A DNA stretch of 64,000 nt, taken from Phycomyces blakesleeanus NRRL 1555(-). Its lineage: Eukaryota; Mucoromycota; Mucoromycetes; Mucorales; Phycomycetaceae. The notes under the pieces are model-generated. The model saw only the letters and a list, made by a program, of their open reading frames with translations, made no database searches and was not told where the DNA came from. The position numbers were made by a program, and so were the translations under genes. The first letter of the stretch is position 1, and each line of letters starts with the position of its first letter. The stretch is taken from the NCBI RefSeq assembly GCF_001638985.1, contig NW_017265145.1, forward strand, positions 434,001-498,000, in the 5' to 3' direction. Shown here piece after piece: positions 35,101 through 47,171 of this stretch.

Positions 35101-38100
35101 GGGGACTGCAACGAGGTCCCTGGTGGAAGATGCATAGCGATCCGTTTGATTTTGGATTCGTACGCATACCGTTGCTGGTCCATCATTCTCTCCATCTCTG
35201 CTCGAACCTGTTCAATCTTATCTGCTGTGTCTGCCGTATCTTCTGCACCATCTGGATCATCTGTATATTTTGGGTCTTCTGTATATTCTGTGCTTTCTAC
35301 CTCTCCAATCTTTTCTGTGTTTTCTGTGTTTTCTCCAGAAATCTTTCCCTCACTTGCATTAGCAGATCTATTTACAGATTCCAAAAGCTTGATCTTTTCT
35401 TCAAAGGCCTGTTTCTGCAAATCCAATTGCTGTTGCATTTCTTCTTTGACTTGACGCAACAGATCATCACGGTTTGGAGTCATTGTGCTTGTGTCGAGAT
35501 AAAGCGAAGACACCGATTGATCTTCTCCAAACACTGTCGACTGCCCATGGCTTGGGCGTGCAGATGACGAGGTTGATGTTCTCGACAATGTCTCGTCATC
35601 CGGATCAGCTTCTGATCGTCCGTCGAATCGCTTTTTACGACTCTGGCGGATCCGAAAAACATCGTCAAATAGCTTTTCAAGATCTTCGTCTGTGAGTCCA
35701 CCCAGGTTAGATTCGGCACTGTAGTAATTCAATACTGCCTCCCTGCGTGCAAACCCCCAATCGACAACCTCGGGGCTCTGTGCCATCTCACGCATTGACG
35801 ACGCACTGGGTGACACCGGTCTGCACATCATATCAAGAGCCTGGGAGCTTCCAGGCTCAAGACCTGCTGCGCTGCCAGTCGTGCGCTGCTGTAGGTCACG
35901 CTCTCGGCGGGCTTCTTCAGGATGGTTGAAACGAAATACATGGTAGTCCCCCAAAATTACTCTAAAGCCACTGTGGAGTCGCTTTGAGTCCGATATACGC
36001 ATTCCATTAACCATGGTCATGGATCCTTCATCGGGGTATAGTGTCACTATGCCGTCATTGTGTTCAAAAAAGCAGTGATTGTCTTTGATATTTGGGCCGC
36101 TCAGTCGAATTTCGGCTGGAATAGTGCTGTCCAGTCGGCCCACCCGTGTCTTTCCGGGCTTAAGCTGATACACAAGACATTCGGTCATTAATGGGTCTTC
36201 GTTGAGATTCACTAGGTGTGGGACTGATTTTGGCGTATACACACCCATGTTGTTCTTCTCGACCATCACCCCCAGCTCTTCGAGTGCCTTTTCCCGATCC
36301 TGATGGATTGTCTCTGTTGAATGGAGTTTTTCTTCCCATGTTCGGTTGACCTGGTTCAATAGTTTCTCAGCTGTCTGCAGCTGATCGACGACTTCTTCTC
36401 TAGTGAGATGCTGTGTGTGTCCTGATGCATCTGTGAATACGATCTCTTGAGGCACGACGGCTTCAGCCTCGGGTGTATGGATAGGTGGTTTTTGGGTATC
36501 TGTTCGTGGAGTTGTTCCGTCGATGAGGTGACCGTGGGCCACAATCCGATCGACCTCATCCGGAGCATACACCATCAAGGTATCTCGCAATGCCTGGAGC
36601 TCTTCCTTGAGCTCTCGTATTAACTTTGCGTTCGGATCTTCGTTCACGACGGCCTTGTTCTTGATCTTCTTGGCCTGGTCAGCATAGCGCAGCGTACTCA
36701 GCGTCTCTTCGTAGTCTGCAGGCGAGATTGCAGCAATCATGGCCGTTTTTGAATTACCACCAAGCGAATCTTTTAGCAGCCATGTCAACACCTGTGTGCA
36801 TTCTTCTGGTTTCAGTAAAAAAAGAAAAAATTCATTCTACATCTCTCTTCTTCTTCTTTTTTTTTTTTCTTATATGATTATCACGCAAGCAAATAGATTA
36901 AATACGTAGAGTATAAAAGAATAGAATCTTACAGAATCACGATAAGGAACAAATGCTTCCTTTGATTTTTTCCCTTTCTTGGTGTCCCCATGCTCTGCTA
37001 GACTAGAGATGACTTTGCCAAGCGTAGTCAGGGATTTGTTGATGTTGGCACCTTCTTTGAGACGCATGCCTGTTGCCCCTGTACTATCGGCGCGCTCGCT
37101 TCCTGCCAAGTCTACAAGACTTGATATTAAGATAGGAATGACTCAGCCAGTGGCTTCTTTTTTATCTTATCGTTTTCTCTTCCCCCAATACAAACACAAT
37201 TTATCAAGCCTTCAACCCTTCCCTACACACCTTATACGAGCAACCTTTTCGGTTGAAAGTTTGGCTGTTTCATCATAGCGTGCTGAGGTTAGGAATATTG
37301 TAAAGACGGCATGAGAACGAGAAGATGTCTCGTTCATGTTTGTGGCTGCAACAGTACGTGCCTAGCATTAAATATTAAGTATTAAGGTTTCTTTTTTATT
37401 TATTCTTCAAGTGTAATGCTGGAATGAATGTGACGTTTACCTTGTTTCCTTCGTTCATCAGGTGGCTAATGTCTTCAAATGATTTCACGGCAAGACGAGA
37501 GAGATCTTCGACGTATGGACCAAGACTTGGATGCTCTCTGACCTTAAGGTTGCTTTTGTTGCTTGGATTCAGGAGATCTCGTACCTTTTCATTGTAAATT
37601 TCAATGTAGGAAACCTCTACTTGAAAACTCAAGACATCTGTGGTTGATTCTGCGATTCGATCAAACAGTTCTGAGCAGGTGAGTGGAATGATGCCCTTGT
37701 CTTTTCCATAACCCATCTTTGTTTTAAAGATATTAGATAAACCATCCCCTCTTTATTATACATTATATTGTATATTGATTCTTTTATTATTTTCTTTATA
37801 TTTGACCAACGTAAACCTACCATTGAATATGATTTTCCTGAACCAGTCTGGCCATCTAGATGAACATTCGGATATAAACATAGATATATGGATAAAGAAG
37901 TGTGTGGATGAAATCTTTGCTTTCCCTTTCCATATTTTTTTTACATGCTCATAAACAACAACAACAACAAAAAAAAACTTACACGCAAAAATACAGCAAT
38001 TGTATCCATGAAACGCATGATCGAGTAATTCACGCCCAAGATCATTGTAAACTGTCTTTTGGGTTGCAAAATTTGGATCATTCTTATCGGCTGACCAGTA

Positions 38101-38438
38101 CGACCGATCAAATGTAAAGGCTTTTGTATCTTCTTCCTTTGGTTGGCCAGCCAAACTAGGCTTAGTTATGATTGTTTGGTCTCCGTCCATGCGTATCAGA
38201 CAAGTTGCGCCTCGAGCGATCTCTGAATGTATATATAGATAGATAGATATAAAGGGAGAGAAAAAGGAACTCTGAATGAGTAAAGAGAACATAAAGGAAA
38301 GCAGAATATTATCAAGTTGTATAGATTTTTGTTTTGTTTTCTTGCTTTACCTCTTGCGTTCAAAGGTCGGCATCGTACAACTACTCGAATATTTCCGCCA
38401 CTGATCGCAGTACTTTGGGTTGGTTGATGAGGAATCAT
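32123..38438 (-). CDS. Kinesin-3 (Unc-104/KIF1 type) motor with FHA and C-terminal PH domain
   Basis: Eleven exons, complement(32123..32254, 32358..32466, 32531..32626, 32681..32832, 32934..36791, 36933..37119, 37231..37361, 37441..37716, 37821..37855, 37983..38222, 38351..38438), give 5304 nt and 1767 residues. The motor spans residues 1 to about 365: P-loop GQTGSGKS at 111-118, switch I NETSSRSH at 223-230, switch II DLAGSE at 260-265. After a short coiled region comes the FHA domain ([13 protein letters not shown].., about 525-600), then the long KIF1-type stalk. The last four exons encode a Pro/Ser/Gln linker, [10 protein letters not shown], and a PH domain ([33 protein letters not shown]). 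This architecture is that of plus-end-directed kinesin-3 motors that move endosomes and vesicles along microtubules. The size equals UNC-104 and fungal KinA/UncA-type motors. The motor half is split by short introns, while 3858 nt of stalk are intron-free. Confidence 0.94.
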
Positions 38439-39874
38439 TCAGAATCACAGATGAATGTGGTGATCTAATAGAAAAAATGAATATTTTAAAATAATAAATA
38501 AATAAATAAATAAATAAATAATGCAAAGTAAAGTTAAGTTGAAAGAAAATCATGTATAGATATATTATACGCAACCTCTATAATATCGTGTTTTCCTTTT
38601 GTTGGTAAAGACCAAAATGAAAGTGATAAAGGTTAAGAAGGACTTTATGAGTAAAACGGAGGAATAAAGATATATATATATATATAGGTGTGTGCGTGTG
38701 TTTGATATGGCTTTCTTTTTATACAAGTGATAAAATAATAATAATATATTATAATTATAATTATAATTATAATGCTTGGCTAGAACCAGCTACACTGAAC
38801 AAATGAGGCGTAAGACAAAGGAAAGAAAAAGGAAAAAGAAGAAGAAGAAGAAGAAAAGGAAAAGAAGGGGAAGTACTGCTGAATGTAATTGGATTTGGAG
38901 AGTAAAGTGTCTTACAAGTGACGGGTGGGTGAATTGGTGAGTGGGTGTTGCAAAAAGAGCACTTATTGAAATACCGAATAAGGTGTACAAAAACCCTCTT
39001 CTTTTCCCTCTTCTTTTTTTTTATTGTTATTTTTATATATAAATATACATCTTTCTCTTGGCGTACCAACACACATGTCAGATTTATGTATACTTCTTTA
39101 AAATATATACTTAAGTTGCCCTTTTATATTCTTACAATATATATATATAATATGGATAAGTTGTACAAACCAATGGTCAATTCTGGACTTCTTCCATTTC
39201 TCTTTGGATTTCAATAAAAAAAATGTCGGTGGAATATGTAAATCTTGAAGGGGGGTTTGGTTCGAATGTTGTTATAGCGATTGACATGAGAAAATAAAAC
39301 ACACTTATACTATATTATGCTACTTTACTCTATTATATGCTATATTGTATTATATTTCTCAAGTGGTAAAGAAATGAAATTTACTTGGCTTTCTGTGTTA
39401 AGACACTGTTCTTTGTCCAGTTGAACACCCTTATATCTTATTTTTCATTTTCTTCCTCGTTAAAGAACAACACAAAGAGCTTTATTCCAATCAATTAAAG
39501 TTATCACCATTAAGTGGCTTACTGAAGCACAACACAACACAACACACCATACCACACCACATTACATTACATTGCACTACAATACAGTGCAATATATTAC
39601 AAACTTTGCTCGATATCCTCTCAGTATCATCCCCTATGTATCTTTGAGTTCCTTTTACACGATAGACACAGAACAAACGAGACAGTCCACAATGACCTGT
39701 GTAACCCATTGTTTTCTTCTACGTCATTTATCTCATTTTTGCTTGTCGCCTCCACCCCCCCTCCCCCTCCCCCCTTCTGTCGCTCTCTCGTTCTCGTTCT
39801 CGTTCTCTCGTTCTCTCTTTCACACACAACACTCTCCCTCCCTCCCTTCTCCTCTTCTCTCCCTCTGTGTCTTC
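38439..39874. other. Divergent promoter region between kinesin-3 and the FRAY kinase
   Basis: About 1.4 kb between two divergent starts. It contains an ATAAA array (38492-38520), TA runs (38671-38686), ATTACA/ACACA microsatellites (39527-39570) and, next to the kinase, a long pyrimidine-only stretch described separately. No gene supported. Confidence 0.55.
39740..39873 (+). promoter_or_regulatory. Pyrimidine-rich leader of the FRAY kinase gene
   Basis: About 130 bp immediately before the start codon are almost entirely C and T on the coding strand (C-runs, CTCGTT and CTC repeats, CCCTCCCTCCC). CT-rich blocks just upstream of fungal starts mark strong core promoters or leaders. The length here is exceptional. 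The frame stays open through it, but no ATG of good context is needed upstream of 39875. Confidence 0.5.
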
Positions 39875-41983
39875 ATGATGACGATAGACAACCCTGACGA
39901 CGTTGTCTCTTTGAACACCACACCTTCGTTTACCGTGACTAGTGCAGAAGGGCCAAACGATCCCCTCGTCAACCGGACTGCATTTCCTCCTCGTCCAATT
40001 CTTGTCAGCGGTCATCCGAGCTCATCCAGTTCCTTTCCATCACAGGGACATTCCTCAAGACGGTCGATCAGTGGATCAGATATACTAAACGGCCTTAAAA
40101 TCATGACGAACATTCAACACGAGAACTCCATGCCCACTTCTCCAGTTCCATCCCAGCTTGTAGCCGAAACTCACATCTTTAATAACATTGATGATTTTGA
40201 GATGAAGGAAGCCATTGGTAAAGTGGATTGAAAGCATTGTGAATCTGTCATGTTCTATCCAATTTTTTTTTTCTTTTTTTTTATATTTTATTTTATATAC
40301 GCCGAGCTGACTATGAATATATGTGTATGTATGTATGTATATATATATGTATGTATGTATAGGCTATGGATCTTCGGCTATTGTTTATAGTGCAATTTAC
40401 AGACCGTTTAATAAGCGAGTGGCCATCAAGATTATTGATCTAGATATGTTTGAGCGAAACCAAATTGACGAACTACGTGTGAGTAACAAAAACCTAGTGA
40501 TTTTTTCTCTTACTTTTTTTTTAAAGAATATATTTCTTTAAAATACATTCAATTTTAATCAAATCAATCAAGCAATTGATTAATCAATTAATCCATTTTT
40601 TTTCAAAAAAAAATTATATATATATATTTTCTTAAACAACCATAATAATCTTTTTTTTTCTTAGCGAGAAACATCTCTTATGGCTCTATCAAAACATCCC
40701 AATGTATTGCGTGTCCATGGATCCTTTGTAAATGGATCAAAACTGTACATCGTTACGCCGTATTTGACAGGAGGAAAGTTTAATGCGGATGGGACTATAA
40801 ATATGTATATATATATATGTATTGGTCCCCCTTTTTTTGTTTAGCCAGGCAGCCTGAACTTTGACTTGCTGTAGGGTCCTGTCTTGATATCATGAAGACA
40901 AGCTATCCAGAGGGATTAGATGAAATAAGCATTGCCACCATACTCAAGCAGGCATTAGAAGGGATTGCTTATATGCACAAAAATGGACACATCCACCGAG
41001 ACGTCAAGGCTGGTAATCTGTTGATGGATGAGGACGGTACGGTATTGCTGGCAGACTTTGGCGTTTCGAGTTCATTGATGGAGACCGGGGAAAGGGGTAT
41101 GCGAAAGACATTTGTAGGCACAGTAAGTTCACAATAATAATTTGTTGTTGTTTTTTTTCTTTTGAGAGAGAAAGAGAGAAAAGTTATTTAATTCTCTGTT
41201 TGGTTTATTAGCCTTGTTGGATGGCACCTGAAGTCATGGAGCAGGCTAGCTATGACTACAAGGCAGACATCTGGAGTTTCGGTATAACTTCTATAGAACT
41301 CGCTACGGGGCATGCGCCATTTGCAAAACACCCCCCTTTAAAGGTAAATAAGCATAAGGTTATAAGACTATATATATAGTACAACAAAGATAATAGCTGT
41401 AATAGTAATGGCAGTAATACCAATCAAGAGACAAGAAACAAAAAGAAGAAGGGGAAGAAAAGGACAAAAAGCATAATTGACCATTTGTAGGTATTGATGA
41501 TGACCCTTTCAAATGACCCACCAACATTGTGTCGTGAGACAACAAAAAACAAGTTCTCAAAGACTTTTAAAGAAATGATTGATATCTGCCTCAACAAAGA
41601 TCCCACAAAGCGGTAAACTTCTTTCTTTCCCCTTTTTTTTGGACTAATCTTTCGAGTCGATAATTTATTTGCTTTGTTATAGTCCATCGGCTGAGAAACT
41701 TTTGCAGCATGCCTTTTTCAGGCAAGCCAAGAAGAAGGACTATCTTGTCAAGTCTCTGCTGGCTGGCCTGCCGTCGCTTGACCAGCGTCCTCGTAAAAAG
41801 ATTCCTCAAAGACATGTGACGATTACCAAAACGGACGAATGGGATTTTAACGAAGACGATACAGAAGGCGACGAATCAGCACAGTCAAATGAACAGCAGC
41901 AGCAACTACAGCAACAGCAGCAACTACAACAACTACAAATGCAGCAACAACAACAGCATCAATATCAGTATCAATATCAGCAA

Positions 41984-42015
<32 letters not shown>

Positions 42016-43888
42016 ACAGCCAACTGAAGCTATTTTACCACAAAAACCACCTGTCAAACGACACATATCCTTTGGTGATGTAGTTGTCCGGAATCCACCT
42101 CAGCCATCGCACGCCGGCACGACGATGACGATGACGATGCAGTCTGCAGAGATATCTGCACCTACGCGTAAATCACGCTTTGTTATTGAAGAGACCTCGA
42201 GAGAATATACCGACACCGTGGGCCAGTCATCGACCCGATCTGCCAGTCCTTCGGCTTATCTATCAGAGTTTGATTCCCGTGATGAATCTTCGGTAAGAAC
42301 TTCTTTTTTTTTTGAAAAGATATATATTATAAGTGCAAAATATAAATAATACAGGTTAAAACAAGGTTGGGTGGAAATCTAAAAGCTCATATTTTTGTTG
42401 GTTTGATTGATAAAGGATGGTGAGGTAAAAAAGGGAAGATTTAGTGTGAATCATCAACTCTCACGCCAGCCCAGTTCAAATGAGCCACTGAATGTTCATT
42501 TTGCCGAAGAACCTCTAGAGAGATCCCTCTACAAGACTACAAGTCAAGACAATATGGGTAGCGTTTATTACTACTATTGGCATTGGCATTCTTATTTTGT
42601 CATGAAATATAACAAGGAATTCCTTATTAAACATAATTCTTCTCTGTTTTCTATTCTATTTTCTACCTTTTTTTAAAAAAAAAATTCTTCGATAGTAGTA
42701 GACCGTAAGTCCCGGTTTGAAATTGTAGCTTCCCCTCCTTCAGCAAGTACTGTACCCACTCCTACTGTGGCTCCAATACCACTTCATGTTATCCCACATC
42801 ATACTGTCCCCCTTTCGCGTGAAAACTCTATGGCATCTGCCGGATTTCCACTCACACGTGAAATATCCACCAACTCCAGATCTATTACACGTTTTGCAAC
42901 CGACAAGGAGCGTGAAAAGGAGGCTGTTGAGAGCCAGCCAATTCAGGGTGAGCCACGTAAGATTGGTCGGTTTGAATTGACCGGCGGAATAGTGGAAATG
43001 AATCAACGGACAGAAAGAATAGAAGGTGAGCAACACTTGATAAATAATCAATATCACCATAAGCAAATGAAGCTTAAGATTGATATAAAAATAAAAATAA
43101 CAATAATATATGCATACGTTGTGTGCACAGATCTAGACAAAAGATTTCTTTTTTGTATTAATTAAATTTATTGCTGTTATTTTTTATTGTTAAAAAGGAC
43201 CCCTTCACCCATATGAATCCCCCTTGACAACGACGTCTAATCCGTCATTGTCATCATCGCCAACATCGTCTTTGTCGCGTGGGCAGTCCATTCGACTTGG
43301 TAGTGTGGATCCACCCGCCGTGCCTGCAATTTACTCGCAGCTGGAAGAACTCATGCGGGTGAATGAAACTCAAAGACAGCTATTACAAGAAGTGTGTGGA
43401 ACATTAAATATCGGCGGTGCAAAACACAAGGCAACTGAACAGAGAAAGGTCTCTGGTCCAAAACAAGCTCCATCAGACGTTCCAGAAATAAGGTAAATTA
43501 CACAGACACACACAAAAGTGTACATAAAAGAGATAGATGCTTGATATAGGCTGGAGGGGGGAAACATGGGCTGATGTGTTTTCTGATAGACCTCTGGGAG
43601 AAGATGTACCATCTACTCTGGTAAGTGATTTCTTATTTTTACTTTTGTATATATATATTTCTATTTATTTATTTATTTTAATTAATCAATCAATCAATAA
43701 TAATTTCGAACATTTTTTTGTATTACTATTTTTTTATTTTTTATTTTTTTGGGAATTTTAAACAGGATACTTTGGAACATCTGTTACAAATGTCTATCCG
43801 TGAAAACACATCACTTCAAAGGGAGAACGACGCTCTTCGTCTGGAGTTGGAGCAATTGAAACAAGCAGAGGCCAATGGAAGACTGTAA
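39875..43888 (+). CDS. FRAY/OSR1-SPAK-like STE20 family serine/threonine kinase
   Basis: Twelve exons: 39875-40217, 40363-40478, 40665-40773, 40875-41122, 41212-41343, 41491-41612, 41683-42292, 42416-42557, 42696-43025, 43198-43492, 43557-43620, 43766-43888 (2634 nt, 877 residues). The kinase domain runs from about residue 108 to 385: GYGSSA 115-120, Lys137, HRD 230-232, DFG 250-252 and activation loop RKTFVGTPCWMAPE with Thr268 at the OSR1 Thr185 position. That loop is diagnostic of the FRAY/SPAK/OSR1 group, which responds to osmotic and ion stress. The tail holds a long poly-Gln tract, four RFx[V/I/L] motifs and a final coiled coil ([17 protein letters not shown]). The exon 3/4 junction needs a GA-AG intron. 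The alternative donor at 40819 would add 15 residues in the hinge. The exon 11 acceptor (43557) was set by frame. Confidence 0.88.
41889..42020 (+). repeat. CAG/CAA repeat encoding poly-Gln in the FRAY kinase
   Basis: Mixed CAG and CAA codons encode about 40 glutamines with few interruptions (Leu, His, Tyr). The mixture of codons suggests selection or age rather than recent slippage. Confidence 0.85.
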
Positions 43889-44844
43889 AAAAAACACACA
43901 CACACAAAACAGAGAAATAAGAATAATAATTGTTCCTTCTTTTTGCACAAAAATCATCTTGTTTTATTGTTCTCAAGTCCAGATGCTTATACCCTCAAAC
44001 GGTTTAAAGAAAAAATACAAAAACAAATAAAAACAAATAAACAAAACAAAACAAAACAAAATCAATCAATCAGATACACCCGCGCATATATAGCTAGAAA
44101 AAATAATGATTTTTACATGTATAAAATATATATATTCATTCATTTCTATCGTACAGTTTTCACATACATTTTTAATTTAATTTTTCGTTTATTTTATTCA
44201 TTGTTTTCACAGTAGTCAGTCAGTCAGTCATGGATTTTTTTATTTTATTTTTTAGAATTTAACTTGTCACCATGACAACATAAAAAGTTTACAAGGAAAA
44301 TCAGAAATTTTATTTATTGATTTTTTATAAAAACTTTCAGTAGATTTGTTAATAGTTAAACATAGAATACATCTTTTAAGGATGTGTTTTATTTTCATTT
44401 ATATTATTAAATAAAAGATACCAAATCATTGATAAGATTAGAATGATTTAATCAAAACCAAGAGGTGACAAAAAATTATGATTAGTCTCCTTAGTGTCCC
44501 GCAGCCACGGAAATCTTTAGTAAAAGGCGAAAGATTTATCCGATCTGATTACAAGACAGAGACAATGAAGAAAAAAAATAGAGGGCAAGAAATGGTCTTC
44601 TTTTATACTTTTTGGATGGCTCCAAAAATAAAATAAAAAAAACAGTCAAAGGCGTGTCCCGGAAGCAAGTCACTTAATTTTTTTTAAAAGAAAAAATTGG
44701 TGGAGATTCAATGTGAGACTGTGGTTTCAGTTGAATGCAATTGGACTAGATAAGACCGAGATGGGTAGTACAGATGCGTGAGTTTATATATCCTTATTCA
44801 ATTTAAATATATATTTTTACATATAAAAAAATATCTTAAGCCAT
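43889..44844. other. Spacer between FRAY kinase and helical protein
   Basis: AT-rich 3' flank and next promoter. It holds AAACA repeats (44040-44060) and a GTCA tetramer run (44214-44229). No gene seen. Confidence 0.55.
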
Positions 44845-47095
44845 ATGCAACCACACACTAGCCCTAATGTGCCTCAAGTTCTTGTGAAACCAGATCTGTC
44901 AACTGATAATAAGAGCAATCCTTCAAAAGCGCACAAGAACGTCCCAGAAGCAGATGCAGTAGAACCCTCTTCACGTCTTGGCGCATTTTTTGACAGCTGG
45001 CCTACACTTAGTCGTGTTATCTCACAATCGAACCCACACTCACACTCGCCCACACCATCACCACCACCGTCTCCTATTCGCACTCCGGTCAATGAAGAAT
45101 ATAGAAACTTAGAAAGCGATCCAATCTCACTTTCTGGAAAACAGCTCGACTCTAACGGCAATAAACTGAACAGCATTGGTGTGGGTAGAAAAGTCAATAA
45201 TTTACTCGAGCATGACGATGTTAAAGAAGCCGTAGCCACTCTCAACAATGCAGTGGCTTACATGAGTATGTCCGACACAGTGTCCAACGAAAACCCCGAA
45301 CAAGTGGCCAAGATTTATTCAGAAATGCTTCACACACTATGTGAGCCAAAGATTTTGAATATTGTCAACGAAATCTCTGGGGTCGATCTTAAGAAATTCC
45401 CACAAGATATTACAAGATGCATTATGTGGAGGCTGTTTATTAAAGTAGTTCAGGCAGGATATACTCTTGAGGTAATTATTAATATCAACAACAACAATGG
45501 TTATTTTTTGACCTAAATTGATAAACTACAATATATTTATATAGAAAGCATCTTATCTTGAAGTAATCTACCAAATTATGCATTATGGCCTTTACAAACT
45601 TGCCATAAAAGCTCTGTATTCTATGCCACGCAGACTTTGGGACACTGATACCTACAAATTGGCGATCACACTCCATTTGATGCAAACCCCTCGCCAGATT
45701 GAACAAGCCGAGTGGCTATTGACAGATTACGGAAAGGCTTATCTAGATCTGGCCGATCCAAAATCTCCAGCATCAGACTCGCCGCTTATTCGAATTGACA
45801 CACCTTTGATGAAAAAGGTGACGGATCAAGATAAGTTTAATATGTGGATCTTTTATCAGGCTAGATTAGGAGAGTCTGACTGGATCAAAGAACGATCTGT
45901 CTGGCAGTCCAGCCGGGAAAACATGGTACCTCGACCTAAAAGTCTTGCCGAGTGGGTGACCAAACGTCTCGAGAGTGACACCTCCAAAAGAACAAAAGAA
46001 GAATGCGAAAATATCGACGAAAACAATACAGCCATCTTCGTGTCCATGGGAAACCAGCAATACGAGTATGGATGGCAAATCTATCAATCCATGGGAGAAC
46101 TTTTGAATAAATTCACCCCAAGGGTAATTATGCATCTCTGCTGGCGGGCGCACAAAGATACTCCACTATCCAAAAAGGCAAGAAGATCTGCATGGGAAAC
46201 GCGTGCATGGGAATTATACTCTCGTTTCATGTGCTCGGTCTACTTGACTGCACACCAGCCTGAGATGCCTGGTTTCCTTGGAGATCTTCTCAGTATATCA
46301 GCCACCAGTCCAGAGAGAGAAGAAGATTCGCGGTTTGCTAAGACTATGCAGGTTTATTACCTCCTCGAACACAATAACCTTAAACACCTTCTCTGCAACG
46401 AGCAGGTACTGACCCCTATTCTCTGTACAATTCTGCATGAATGTCATGGTCCACCTTCTACAATTATGAAGATGTGTCGCAAGGCGTTCAATATCTGGTA
46501 CACCAAGCAGAAACTCGATACTCAAAATCACATTGAGGTACCCGAGAGCTTCTCAATCGACTGGGCACTCCTTGTTCTATGTCTAAAATCAGGAGATATC
46601 CATGACTTCTTGGATGTTCTGGAACATATTTGTCGCGTTCATCGGACCTTACCATCCTCACTTTTGGCACCTATTCAGCGTTTTCATGATATGTATCTTA
46701 ATTGTGATGCACAGCCAGGAGAGCAGCCAATTATCTGCTGCTATTTTGATCATTATCTGTTTCGAAAAATACAGTACACAGACGATCCAACTCAAACAAT
46801 ATCAATGGATGAACTAGGCTTTATTGAAGAAAATGATAGCGGAGATAATTCACGTGACACAGACACATCGGAGGGTACAGAACCAATGGCCTATCTCTAT
46901 CATGCACTTCACCGACGTACGAACATTAAAGATTTTCAGGCAGCAAGTCTAGCGATGGCAGTATCTATGGGAATTGCCCAAGACGAAATACTAACAAAAA
47001 AGAAAATGTATTGCTCAGCTAAAAAGGTGTATGCTCTTATCCAGCATTGTCTTAAAGTGTCCCGAGCTAGATTGAGAAACAAAACAGAATGCTAA
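44845..47095 (+). CDS. Unrecognised helical-repeat-like protein, 725 residues
   Basis: Two exons, 44845-45471 and 45545-47095, join in frame to 2178 nt. The first 100 residues are Ser/Pro-rich and probably disordered (HSHSPTPSPPPSPIRTP). The rest is alpha-helical and hydrophobic in a spaced way, with segments such as KASYLEVIYQIMHYGLYKLAIKALYSMP and GDIHDFLDVLEHICRVHRTLP that resemble TPR/PPR-type hairpins, though no repeat signature is strong enough to name. There is no transmembrane helix or signal peptide. A helical scaffold is the most I can infer. A PPR-like organellar RNA-binding role is possible, but a clear presequence is lacking. Confidence 0.8.
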
Positions 47096-47171
47096 GAATA
47101 AAAAAAAAGCAGGCACACGTGATTCCATCCTTTTTATCCATTTCCTTTTCCTATTTCTCATCGTGTTTCTC

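Noticed and set aside
39572..39874. Upstream extension of the FRAY kinase start by about 100 codons
   Set aside because: The extra residues come from a CT-rich leader and contain low-complexity Pro/Ser/Leu. The ATG at 39875 begins normal coding composition.
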